This document shows, one piece after another, positions 33,870 to 44,285 of a stretch of DNA of 64,000 bases. A program made the position numbers and the translations under genes. Each line of letters starts with the position of its first letter. Position 1 is the stretch's first letter. The stretch covers positions 310,001-374,000 of the forward strand of contig JADJLZ010000001.1 in assembly GCA_016709875.1 (NCBI GenBank), written 5' to 3'. This DNA comes from Planctomycetota bacterium. Its GTDB lineage: Bacteria > Planctomycetota > UBA1135 > GCA-002686595. A model generated the notes under the pieces. The model was given only the letters and a program-made list of their open reading frames with translations. It did not search any database and was not told where the DNA came from.

Positions 33870-35146
33870 AGCCCACGATCGCCAAAGAACCCTCGATGCT
33901 GCGCCAGAAGGACATGGTGGCGGGGCACTACCACAAGCTCGGCACGGCGCAGGAACGCGGGCAGAAGGTCGCCTACACCTTCGTGCCCGGCAATCTGACC
34001 GAGCTGATGCTCAGCTTCGACCTCTTGCCGGTCTACCCCGAGATCAACGCGCTGCAGAACGCGATGCGCAAGCTCTCGGGCGACTACATCGCCGAGGCCG
34101 AGCGCGCCGGACACTCCGAGGACGTCTGCACCTACGTCAAGTGCGACATCGGGATGATGCTCAAGGGCAACACCGGCCCGACGGGCGAGAAGATGCCTCC
34201 GCCGGACGTGCTGCTGCTCTCCTACACGGGCTGCTTCACCTTCATGAAGTGGTTCGAGCTCCTGCGCGAGAAGTACCGCTGCCCGACGGCGATGCTGCAC
34301 GTGCCCTACATGCCCGACGGCGTGATCACGAAGGAGTCGCGCGACTACGTCGTCAAGCAACTGAAGGACGTGATCATCCCCGCGCTGGAGAAGTCGAGCG
34401 GCAAGAAGTACGACGAGGAGCGCCTGCGCGAGATGCTCAAGCTCTCGGCCAAGGCCGAGGACGACCTCGTGACCGTGCTCGAGTCGGCCAAGCACCGGCC
34501 CTCGCCGATCGACTCCTACTTCGGCGGTGTCTACTACATCGGCCCGCTCTTCACGGCCTTCCGCGGCACGCAGGACGCCGTCGACTACTACCGCGAGCTG
34601 CGCGAGGAGGTCGAAGGGCGCATGGCGCGCGGCGAGGGCCCGATCACGCCCGAGGGCCAGGTCTCCGACGAGCGCTTCCGCCTGGTGGTCGAGGGCCCGC
34701 CCAACTGGACCCACTTCCGCGAGTTCTGGAAGATGTTCCACGACGAGGGCGCGGTGGTCTTCGCCAGCACCTACACCAAGGTCGGCGGCCTGTACGACCG
34801 CGGCTTCCGTCACGATCCCGACCGGCCGCTGGAGTCGCTGGCCGAATACTGCCTGGGCTGCTACACGAACCTGGGCCTGCCGCGGCGCGTCGAGCTGATC
34901 AGCGAGTACGTGCGCGACTACCAGGCCGACGGTTTCGTGATCAACTCGGTCAAGAGCTGCGATTCGTTCAGCTCGGGCCAGCTCGTGATGCTGCGCGAGA
35001 TCGAGAAGCGCACCGGCCTCGCCGGCGCGTTCATCGAGACCGACCTCGTCGATCCGCGCTACTTCTCCCCCGCCAACGTCCGCACGCGCCTGGAGTCCTA
35101 CTTCCAGATGCTGGCCCAGAAGCGCGAAGGAGCGCTCGCCCGATGA
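33866..35146 (+). CDS. bcrB: Benzoyl-CoA reductase subunit B
   Basis: 426 residues. N-terminal part is AYTFVPGNLTELMLSFDLLPVYPEI, then a cysteine cluster CTYVKCDIGMMLKG, LLSYTGCFTFMKWFELL, PIDSYFGGVYYIGPLF, and the C-terminal EYCLGCYTNLGLPRRVELI and SVKSCDSFSSGQL. This is the BcrB pattern of the class I enzyme and not a lone dehydratase subunit, because its partner C is adjacent and both ATPase subunits follow. With BcrC it holds benzoyl-CoA and [4Fe-4S] clusters in the cytoplasm. Overlaps both neighbours by four bases. Confidence 0.93.
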   Translation: MKPTIAKEPSMLRQKDMVAGHYHKLGTAQERGQKVAYTFVPGNLTELMLSFDLLPVYPEINALQNAMRKLSGDYIAEAERAGHSEDVCTYVKCDIGMMLKGNTGPTGEKMPPPDVLLLSYTGCFTFMKWFELLREKYRCPTAMLHVPYMPDGVITKESRDYVVKQLKDVIIPALEKSSGKKYDEERLREMLKLSAKAEDDLVTVLESAKHRPSPIDSYFGGVYYIGPLFTAFRGTQDAVDYYRELREEVEGRMARGEGPITPEGQVSDERFRLVVEGPPNWTHFREFWKMFHDEGAVVFASTYTKVGGLYDRGFRHDPDRPLESLAEYCLGCYTNLGLPRRVELISEYVRDYQADGFVINSVKSCDSFSSGQLVMLREIEKRTGLAGAFIETDLVDPRYFSPANVRTRLESYFQMLAQKREGALAR

Positions 35147-36498
35147 AGGTCTACGTGGGCATCGACCTCGGCTCGACCACGACGAAATCCGTCGTGCTCG
35201 ACGAGCAGGGCCGCATCTTCGGACGCGGCATCACCAACTCGCGCTCCAACTACGACGTCGCCTGCGAGATCGCGCGCGGCGAGGCGCTGGCCGATGCGCG
35301 CTTCAAGATCTTCGGCGAGCTCTTCGCGAAGAGCCCGGAGCTGGCCGCGACGCGCGACGACTTCCTGGCGCTCCTGCGGCGCAACTTCCGCCTGGAGCAG
35401 TACCTGAACTCGCTCGGCGAGCTCGAGGCGAAGAGTCTGGTGCTCGCCGGGCAGCTCGCGAGCGTGGGCGCGCCTGCGGAGCTCGTGCCGGGACTGCGCC
35501 GGATCTTCAGCGCGATGCGCGAGGAAGCCGCCGCGCTCTACGCGCCCGGCGCCAAGGCGCGCTCGGACTTCTTCCGCGACCTCGCCGGCTCGCGCTTCGC
35601 GCAGCTCGCCAAGGGCGAGGCCGCCTCGAGCGGGCTCGACTTCGAGTTGCTCGTCTCGATGTACGACAAGTCGATCCTGAGCGTCGAGAACACGCTCGCC
35701 TCCTCCGCCTTCCAGGAGCTGCTCGAGTCCGCCGTGCACCGCAGCATCTCGCAACACGCCAGCGCGCGCCTGGCGCACGAGCTCGAGGCCGCCTGCCGCG
35801 AGGCACTCGAGATGCACCTGGTCGAGGCGATCAGCGTCGGCACGGGCTACGGCCGCGCGCGCCTGCCCTTCCCCAAGGAGCGCATCCGTTCCGAGATCCT
35901 GTGCCACGGCCTGGGCGCGCACGCGGCCTTCCCCGACACGCGCACCGTGCTCGACATCGGCGGCCAGGACACCAAGGCGATCCAGGTCGACGAGCACGGC
36001 GTGGTGACCTCGTTCCAGATGAACGACCGCTGCGCCGCGGGCTGCGGACGCTATCTGGGCTACATCGCCGAGGAGATGAACATCGGCCTGCATGAGCTCG
36101 GTCCGATCGCGATGCAGTCGAAGAAGCCGGTGCGCGTCAGCTCGACCTGCACGGTCTTCGCCGGCGCGGAGCTGCGCGACCGCCTCGCCTCGGGCCACCG
36201 GCGCGAGGACATCCTCGACGGCCTGCACCGCGCGATCATGCTGCGCGCGATGTCGCTGCTCGCGCGTTCGGGTGGCGTGCACGAGCAGTTCACCTTCACC
36301 GGCGGCGTGGCCAAGAACCCCGCGGCCGTGCGCGCACTGCGCGCGCTGGTCCAGGAGAGCTACGGGACGCGCACGCTCAACATCTCGGCCGATTCGATCT
36401 ACACCGGGGCGCTTGGAGCCGCGATCTTCGCCCTGCGCGAGGACCGCCCCGGAGCCGAGGCCGCCCCGATCCTCGTGGGAGGTGCCGCATGCTCTTGA
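35143..36498 (+). CDS. bcrA: Benzoyl-CoA reductase subunit A (ATPase/electron activation)
   Basis: 451 residues of the ASKHA (BadF/BadG/HgdC) ATPase family. The phosphate-binding segment is YVGIDLGSTTTKSVVLDE, the second is VLDIGGQDTKAIQVDE. The cluster-binding cysteines are in DRCAAGCGRYLGY (Cys297, Cys301) and STCTVFAGAE (Cys336), where a [4Fe-4S] cluster bridges BcrA and BcrD. About 190 residues (about 45-235) between the two phosphate motifs are an insertion typical of the longer subunit. ATP hydrolysis here drives electrons from reduced ferredoxin onto the aromatic ring. Overlaps bcrD by 10 bases. Confidence 0.93.
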   Translation: MKVYVGIDLGSTTTKSVVLDEQGRIFGRGITNSRSNYDVACEIARGEALADARFKIFGELFAKSPELAATRDDFLALLRRNFRLEQYLNSLGELEAKSLVLAGQLASVGAPAELVPGLRRIFSAMREEAAALYAPGAKARSDFFRDLAGSRFAQLAKGEAASSGLDFELLVSMYDKSILSVENTLASSAFQELLESAVHRSISQHASARLAHELEAACREALEMHLVEAISVGTGYGRARLPFPKERIRSEILCHGLGAHAAFPDTRTVLDIGGQDTKAIQVDEHGVVTSFQMNDRCAAGCGRYLGYIAEEMNIGLHELGPIAMQSKKPVRVSSTCTVFAGAELRDRLASGHRREDILDGLHRAIMLRAMSLLARSGGVHEQFTFTGGVAKNPAAVRALRALVQESYGTRTLNISADSIYTGALGAAIFALREDRPGAEAAPILVGGAACS

Positions 36499-37319
36499 CC
36501 GCCGGAATCGATGTGGGCTCGAACGCCGTCAAGGCGGTCGTGCTCGAGGAGACGAGTGCCGCCCCGCGTATCCTCGGTCGCGGCAAGCTCAAGGTGCGCG
36601 GCGGCGAACTGGACGAGGTCGTGCGCGCCGCCTTCGAGCTCGCGCTGGCCTCGGCCAACGTGCGCGAGAGCGAGCTCGCCTACATCGCCACCACCGGCGA
36701 GGGCGAGAACGTCCCGTTCCGCACCGGCCACTTCTACTCGATGACCTGCCACGCGCGCGGCGGCCTGCACCTCGTTCCCGACGCGCTGGCTGCGCTCGAC
36801 GTGGGCGCCCTGCACGGCAAGGTGATCCGCATGGATCCGCGCGGCAAGGTGCTGGGCTACCGCATGACCAGCCAGTGCGCCTCGGGCTCGGGACAGTTCC
36901 TCGAGAACATCACGCGCTACCTGGGCATCTCGCTCGAGGAGATCGGCCCGCTCTCGCAGCGCGGCGCGCATCCCGAGGCGGTCTCGAGCGTCTGCGCCGT
37001 GCTGGCCGAGACCGACGTGATCAACATGGTCAGCCGCGGGATCTCCGTGCCCGACATCCTGAAGGGCATCCACCTTTCGATGGCCGGCCGGCTCTTGCGC
37101 CTGGTGCGCTCGGCCGGCGCCGAGGGTCGCGTGGTCGTCACCGGCGGACTCGCGGCGGACACGGGCCTGCTCGCGGCGATGGCCGAGAGCGCGGGCGAGC
37201 TCGGCATCGCGCTCGACCTCGTGGCGCAGCCCGACTCGGCCTACGCGGGCGCGATCGGTGCGGGCATCTGGGGCGCCTACCGCCAGCGCAAGCTCACCGC
37301 GAGCGCGGGGAGCGCATAG
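36489..37319 (+). CDS. bcrD: Benzoyl-CoA reductase subunit D (ATPase)
   Basis: 276 residues of the ASKHA ATPase family and the shorter partner of BcrA. Motifs are TAGIDVGSNAVKAVVLEE, YIATTGEGENVPF, the cluster cysteines Cys130 in MTSQCASGSGQFLENI and Cys169 in VSSVCAVLAETDVINM, and VVVTGGLAADTGLL. Closest in general pattern to the Thauera/Azoarcus-type D subunit. With BcrA it forms the activator module. No ferredoxin or 2-oxoacid:ferredoxin oxidoreductase gene is in the window, so the electron donor must be encoded elsewhere. The next gene starts 3 bases after its stop. Confidence 0.93.
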   Translation: MLLTAGIDVGSNAVKAVVLEETSAAPRILGRGKLKVRGGELDEVVRAAFELALASANVRESELAYIATTGEGENVPFRTGHFYSMTCHARGGLHLVPDALAALDVGALHGKVIRMDPRGKVLGYRMTSQCASGSGQFLENITRYLGISLEEIGPLSQRGAHPEAVSSVCAVLAETDVINMVSRGISVPDILKGIHLSMAGRLLRLVRSAGAEGRVVVTGGLAADTGLLAAMAESAGELGIALDLVAQPDSAYAGAIGAGIWGAYRQRKLTASAGSA

Positions 37320-37322
37320 CGC

Positions 37323-38048
37323 GTGGGCCGCATCCGCGTGGATTTCTCCGGCGAGGTGGCGCTCGTCACGGGCGGGTCCTCCGGCATCGGCCTCGCCCTC
37401 GCGCGCGCCCTGGTCGGCGCCGGTGCGCGCGTGCACGTACTCGATCGCGCTGCACCGCCCGCGGGCGAGGGCTTCGTCTTCCACGAGTGCGACCTGGCGC
37501 GCCGCGACGGGCCCGCGCGCGTGGTCGAGGCCATCGTCGCCGCCGAGGCGCGCCTCGACCTGCTCGTGCAGTGCGCCGGGATCACGCGTGACAAGGTGCT
37601 CTGGAAGCTCTCCGACGATGACTTCGAAGAGGTGCTCGCGGTCAACCTCACGGGCGCCTTCCGCGTGCTGCGCGCCGCCGTGCCGCAGATGCGCGCGCAG
37701 GGCCGCGGCCGCGTGGTCCACATCGCCTCGATCAACGGCATGCGCGGCAAGTTCGGCCAGACCAACTACAGCGCCTCGAAGGCCGGCTTGATCGGCCTGA
37801 CGCGCAGCGCCGCGCGCGAGCTCGGTTCCCTCGGCATCACGGTCAACGCCGTCGCGCCGGGTCTGGTGCTCACCGCGATGACGGAGAAACTGCCGCAACC
37901 GGTGCTCGAGAAGGCGCTCGCCGAGACCGCCACCGGGCGCCTGGGCAGCGTCGAGGACCTCGTCGGAGCGGTGCTCTTCCTGCTCAGCGACGATGCAGCC
38001 CACGTCACGGGCGAGGTGTTGCGCGTCGACGGCGGACAGATGAGCTGA
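37323..38048 (+). CDS. Short-chain dehydrogenase/reductase in the benzoyl-CoA operon
   Basis: 241 residues from a GTG 3 bases after bcrD. Classical SDR: TGGSSGIG (16-23), catalytic Ser136, Tyr149 and Lys153 (NYSASKAG), and the C-terminal VNAVAPGLVLTAMTEKLP. It resembles FabG-type 3-oxoacyl reductases and 3-hydroxyacyl-CoA dehydrogenases. In this operon an obvious role is the 3-hydroxypimeloyl-CoA to 3-oxopimeloyl-CoA step that follows ring opening, but that is inference from position only. It could equally serve the tryptophanase side of the operon. Confidence 0.8.
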   Translation: MGRIRVDFSGEVALVTGGSSGIGLALARALVGAGARVHVLDRAAPPAGEGFVFHECDLARRDGPARVVEAIVAAEARLDLLVQCAGITRDKVLWKLSDDDFEEVLAVNLTGAFRVLRAAVPQMRAQGRGRVVHIASINGMRGKFGQTNYSASKAGLIGLTRSAARELGSLGITVNAVAPGLVLTAMTEKLPQPVLEKALAETATGRLGSVEDLVGAVLFLLSDDAAHVTGEVLRVDGGQMS

Positions 38049-38056
38049 GATCCCCC

Positions 38057-40471
<2,415 letters not shown>

Positions 40472-40497
<26 letters not shown>

Positions 40498-41587
40498 CAG
40501 AGCGCGCGACGAGCAGCGTCACGCGCTTGGAATAGCCGCCGACGAGCAGCTCGTCCGCATCGTTGCCCGGCACGAGATCCGCCGCCTCGATCGTGTGGCC
40601 GCGGTCGAGGTCCACGTACAGCGTAACCGGATCGAGCACACCCAGGCGCGGCACGAGCGCGCGGCACAGCTTGTGGAAGCCGAAAACCACCAGCTGCGCT
40701 ACGCCCTCGCCCGCGGGGAAGCGCCCGATCACCGCGCCGCGCAGGCCGCTGTCGACGCCTTCCTGGTCGAGCACGTCGTACTTCCACTCGCCCTCCGTGC
40801 TCGTCCAGTGCATCAGCCGCCCCGCGTAGCCCGTGACGTACGCGCCGCCATCGGCGTCGGGCGTGATGCGCGAGAGGCCGCCGCTTTCCTCGTGCACGAG
40901 GCGCGCCTCCTCGGGCCGGTCCAGATCGATGTACAAGAGGCGCCCGGCCTTCATCGCGACCAGCGCGCGGTGGCGCGGCGCGCCGCCGGGCTCGGCCAGC
41001 AGGCCGACGTCCTTGATCTTGGGCGCCTCGGGATCGGCGAGCGGCCCTTCGGCGTGCAGAATGCGGTCGGTCCAGGGCGCGAGGCCGGCGCCGGGCGTGA
41101 GCTCGTGGATCTCGCCCTGGTAGGTCGAGACCAGCAGTCGCGCGCCGGGGAGGATCTCGAGCGAGTGGATGTACACCGGAGCCGCGAAGAGCTGGCGCAC
41201 GCGCGTGGGCTCGCCCAGCACGATCTGGTACACGGCGCCGCCGGTCTCCTGGCCCTGGTCGTTGTGCGCCCAGCCGCTGACGTAGATCTCGACGCCGGGC
41301 TGCTCGGGATCGAGGTCGCCGATCGCGAGGCCCGTGAGTTCGACGCCATTGCGGTAGATCACCTCCGAGCTCGGCACGCCGCCGTGGAAGTGCATCAGCG
41401 CGACCTCACCGGCCTGGTCGACGCTGACCGCCTGCAGGTCAGGATCGCTCGCGTCGGGCCGTCCGCAGCGGATGCGCTCGATCGCTCCCTTGGCCTCGAA
41501 ACACACGCTCGCTTCCCAGCGCGCTTCGTGCGCAGTGGTGACGCAGCCGGCGAGGAGCAACGCAAGGAATAGGCTCGGGACCTTCAT
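40472..41587 (-). CDS. Lipoprotein, beta-propeller-like, last gene of the TonB-linked uptake operon
   Basis: 371 residues from the ATG at 41587, with lipobox LLLAGC. After about residue 40 the protein is a series of four-strand units (VSVDQAGEVALMHFHGG, GLAIGDLDPEQPGVEIYVSGW, HSLEILPGARLLVSTYQGEIHEL, ALVAMKAGRLLYIDLD, GGAYVTGYAGRLMHW) that look like blades of a beta-propeller. The start overlaps the stop of the ABC ATPase by four bases, so it belongs to the receptor-BtuFCD-like operon. Surface lipoprotein propellers are known to aid TonB receptors in cobalamin uptake in Bacteroides (BtuG). An analogous ligand-capturing role here is a hypothesis. Confidence 0.65.
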
Positions 41588-42378
41588 GGAGAGACCTCGT
41601 GCAGGGGTGAGATGGCGACGATCTGCAGCGCGCCGGTCGCGGGACTGCGTTCGATCGCGGCGCGTACGTTCCAGACTTCTCCCAGCGCCGTCTCGGTCAG
41701 CACCGAGGCGGGCGCGCCGCTGGCGACGATGCGGCCGCGGTGGAGCAGCGCGAGCTCGTCGCAGTAGCGCGCGGCGAGGCCCAGATCGTGCAGCACGATC
41801 AGCGCGGCCTGGCCCGCGCCGCGTGCGAACTCGCGCGCGAACTCCATCACCTCGAGCTGGTGGCGCAGGTCGAGCTGCTGCACGGGCTCGTCGAAGAGCA
41901 TGATGCGCGGCTCCTGCGCCAGCGCCTGCGCGATCAGCACGCGCCGGAATTCGCCGCCGCTCAACTGGTCCACCGCGCGCCTCCGCAGGCGCTCGAGCTG
42001 CATGCGCTCGAGCGCCACCTCGACCGCGTCGAGGTCGGCCTGTGTCTGGCCTCCGAGAAAACGCGAATAGGCGAAGCGGCCCAGACCGACGAAGTGTTCG
42101 ACGCTGACGGGGAACGCGACCTCGCAACGCTGCGGGACGACCGCGATCGCGCGCGCGACCTCGCGCCGCGAGAGCTGCTCGAGCTCCACTCCCTCGAGCC
42201 GCACGTTGCCCGTGGACGGCTTCAATCCGCCGTGCAGGCACGAGAGCAGCGTCGACTTGCCCGCGCCGTTGGGGCCGACCAGGCCCAGCAGCTGTCCCTC
42301 GCGCAATTCGAGCGAGACGCCCGCGAGCACGGGCGCGCCACCGTAGTCGAACTGGAGCCCGGACGCGCGGAGCCTCAT
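41584..42378 (-). CDS. ABC transporter ATPase (FecE/BtuD-like)
   Basis: 264 residues. Walker A GPNGAGKST, Q-loop in VVPQRCEV, signature LSGGEFRR, Walker B IMLFDEP and the switch His in VLHDLGLAARYCD are all present. The sequence follows the pattern of ATPases of cobalamin and ferric-chelate importers. It pairs with the permease gene upstream (ATGA overlap) and powers import across the cytoplasmic membrane. The end of the protein extends about 30 residues beyond the usual core. Whether the cargo is cobalamin, haem or a ferric chelate cannot be read from the ATPase. Confidence 0.9.
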   Translation of the reverse strand: MRLRASGLQFDYGGAPVLAGVSLELREGQLLGLVGPNGAGKSTLLSCLHGGLKPSTGNVRLEGVELEQLSRREVARAIAVVPQRCEVAFPVSVEHFVGLGRFAYSRFLGGQTQADLDAVEVALERMQLERLRRRAVDQLSGGEFRRVLIAQALAQEPRIMLFDEPVQQLDLRHQLEVMEFAREFARGAGQAALIVLHDLGLAARYCDELALLHRGRIVASGAPASVLTETALGEVWNVRAAIERSPATGALQIVAISPLHEVSP

Positions 42379-43391
42379 CGCGCAGCCCCCCTCCGCGCCA
42401 TCGAGCGCAAGAGCATCAGGAACAGCGGCACGCCCACGAGCGAGGTCAGCACACCCAGCGGGAGTTCGTTGGGCGCGACGGCCGTGCGCGCGATGCAGTC
42501 GATCAGGACCAGCAGCGCGCCGCCGAGCGCCGCGCTCGCGGGCAGCAGCACGGCGTGCGCCGGACCGACCAGGCGCCGCGCCGCGTGCGGCACGATCAGG
42601 CCCACGAAGGCGATCACGCCCGCGATCGAGACCGCGAGGCTGGTCAAGAGGCACGCCAGCGCGAGGATCGCCGGCCCCGCGCGGCGCGTCGCGAGTCCCA
42701 GGCGGTCGGCATTCGCCTCGCCCAGGCTGAAGAGGTCGAGCGAGCGCGCGCCGAACTGCGCCAGCACGACCGCGACGAGCGTCACCGGCAACACGAAGCG
42801 CAGCGGCTCCCAGCTCACCTGCCACAGGCCGCCCAGCAGCAGCAGCACCATGCGCGAGAGCTGGCCCTCGTCGCGCGAGCTGTACTGCACGAGTCCGATC
42901 AGCGCCATGAAGAGCATGCCCACGTTGATGCCCGTGAGCAGCACGATCTGCGAGGCGAAGCCGCGCCGCGCGCGCGAGACGTACAGCACCAGCAGCGTGC
43001 CGAGCGTCGCCGCGAGGAAAGCCAGCGCCACGGAGCTCGCGAAGCTGAACCCCAGGTACACGCCCAGCACGCGCCCGAAGCCCGAGGCCTGCGCCGTGCC
43101 GATCATCGTCGGGCTCGCGAGCGGATCGCGCAGCAATGCCTGCAGCAGGCAGCCGGCCGTGCCCAGCGCCGCTCCCACGCTGGCCGCCGCGAGGCCGCGC
43201 GGCAGGCGCATCTCGAGCACCAGCGTGCGCGACAGCGAGCCGTCCGAGCTGCCCTCGAGGCCCCCGCGCAGCGCACGCAACACTTCGCCGAGCGGCACGT
43301 GGATCACGCCGGCGGCGAGCGAGAGCGCGACGCACACGAAGAGCAGCGCGAGCCCGAGCGTCGAGACGAGCGTGGCGCGCGAGGCGGACAC
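42375..43391 (-). CDS. FecCD/BtuC-family ABC permease
   Basis: 338 residues with about ten transmembrane helices. Conserved patterns are RLPRGLAAASVGAALGTAGCLLQALLRDPLASPTMIG near the N-terminus (key RLPR and NPLA-like DPLA positions), LLTGINVGMLFMALIGL in the middle, and GVIAFVGLIVPHAARRLVGPAHAVLLPASAALGG in the second half. This is the BtuC/FecD/FhuB permease type. One base pair separates it from the binding protein (43395) and the ATPase gene overlaps its end, giving a complete F-C-D importer. Confidence 0.9.
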   Translation of the reverse strand: MSASRATLVSTLGLALLFVCVALSLAAGVIHVPLGEVLRALRGGLEGSSDGSLSRTLVLEMRLPRGLAAASVGAALGTAGCLLQALLRDPLASPTMIGTAQASGFGRVLGVYLGFSFASSVALAFLAATLGTLLVLYVSRARRGFASQIVLLTGINVGMLFMALIGLVQYSSRDEGQLSRMVLLLLGGLWQVSWEPLRFVLPVTLVAVVLAQFGARSLDLFSLGEANADRLGLATRRAGPAILALACLLTSLAVSIAGVIAFVGLIVPHAARRLVGPAHAVLLPASAALGGALLVLIDCIARTAVAPNELPLGVLTSLVGVPLFLMLLRSMARRGAAR

Positions 43392-43394
43392 GGC

Positions 43395-44285
43395 TCACTT
43401 CCCCCCCATCGCGCTCGGGTGCAACCAGGGCACGAGCAGCCGCTCGCAACCCTCGACGCAGCTCGGCGAGGGATACTGCACCTGCCGGTCGCGCTCGGGG
43501 ATCTGGTACACGCGGCCCTCGCGCACGGCGCGCATGCCGCTCCAGCCCGGCCGCTGCGCGAGCTGCTCGGGCGTGTCGGACCAGGGCGAGAGCACGATCA
43601 CCTCGGGGTCCGCGGCGACGATCGCCTCGGAACTGAGCGTCGGGTTGGCGAGCTCCTGGTCGCCCGCGATGTTGACTCCGCCCGCGAGGCGGATCATCTC
43701 GTCGATCACGGTGTGCTTCCCCGCCGTGCGCCCGGGCCGGCCGGCCTCGTAGTAGACGCGCACGCTCGCTTGGCCGGCGACGCGCGCGCGGATGCGCGCC
43801 GCGCGCTCGCGCAACTCCGCGAGCAGCGCGTCGGACTTCTCCTTCACGCCCAGGCGCGCGCCGATCTCCTCGACAATGCCACAGATCGCGGCCAGATCGC
43901 TCGCCTGCGGCACCCACAGGACGTCCATGCCGCGGCCGCCGAGCGCCGCTTGCAGGTCCTCCTTGGCGATCACCAGATCCGGGTGCAGCGCGAACACGGC
44001 CTCGACGTTGAGCGCCTTCGAGGGCCCGGCGTGGTCGTCGTTGCGGATGCGCACGAGCTTCTCCGTGCCAGGCACGAAGCAGTCCTCCTCCACCGCGACC
44101 ACGCGCTCGAGCTCGCCCAGCAGCGCCAGCGTGTCGGCCGCGCCGACGGTCAGCGCGACGATACGCTGCGGACGTGCAGCTGCCGTCTGCGCGAGGTCGC
44201 CCTCGTGCGAACAGGCGCCGAGGAGCAGCGCGATGAGCACGCCCGCCGCGCGCTCAGAAGCCGATCGTGTAGGAGAGCGCTGCAA
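43395..44285 (-). CDS. Periplasmic binding lipoprotein (BtuF/FepB-like) of the importer
   Basis: 296 residues beginning with a basic n-region and a lipobox (LLLGAC), so it is a lipoprotein. The two-lobed helical-backbone binding fold is recognised by RIVALTVGAADTLALLGELERVV, LHPDLVIAKEDLQ, a central helix, GKHTVIDEMIRLAGGVNIAG, and PEVIVLSP near the end. The start at 44285 overlaps the end of the TonB receptor gene by 32 bases. A GTG at 44240 would remove the n-region and is less likely. BtuF-like rather than siderophore-specific by eye, though the receptor is FecA-like. Confidence 0.82.
   Translation of the reverse strand: MQRSPTRSASERAAGVLIALLLGACSHEGDLAQTAAARPQRIVALTVGAADTLALLGELERVVAVEEDCFVPGTEKLVRIRNDDHAGPSKALNVEAVFALHPDLVIAKEDLQAALGGRGMDVLWVPQASDLAAICGIVEEIGARLGVKEKSDALLAELRERAARIRARVAGQASVRVYYEAGRPGRTAGKHTVIDEMIRLAGGVNIAGDQELANPTLSSEAIVAADPEVIVLSPWSDTPEQLAQRPGWSGMRAVREGRVYQIPERDRQVQYPSPSCVEGCERLLVPWLHPSAMGGK

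Noticed and set aside
15379..37319. Direct link between the microcompartment and the benzoyl-CoA pathway
   Set aside because: They are about 10 kb apart, on opposite strands, with unrelated genes between, and none of the pathway enzymes has a visible targeting tail.
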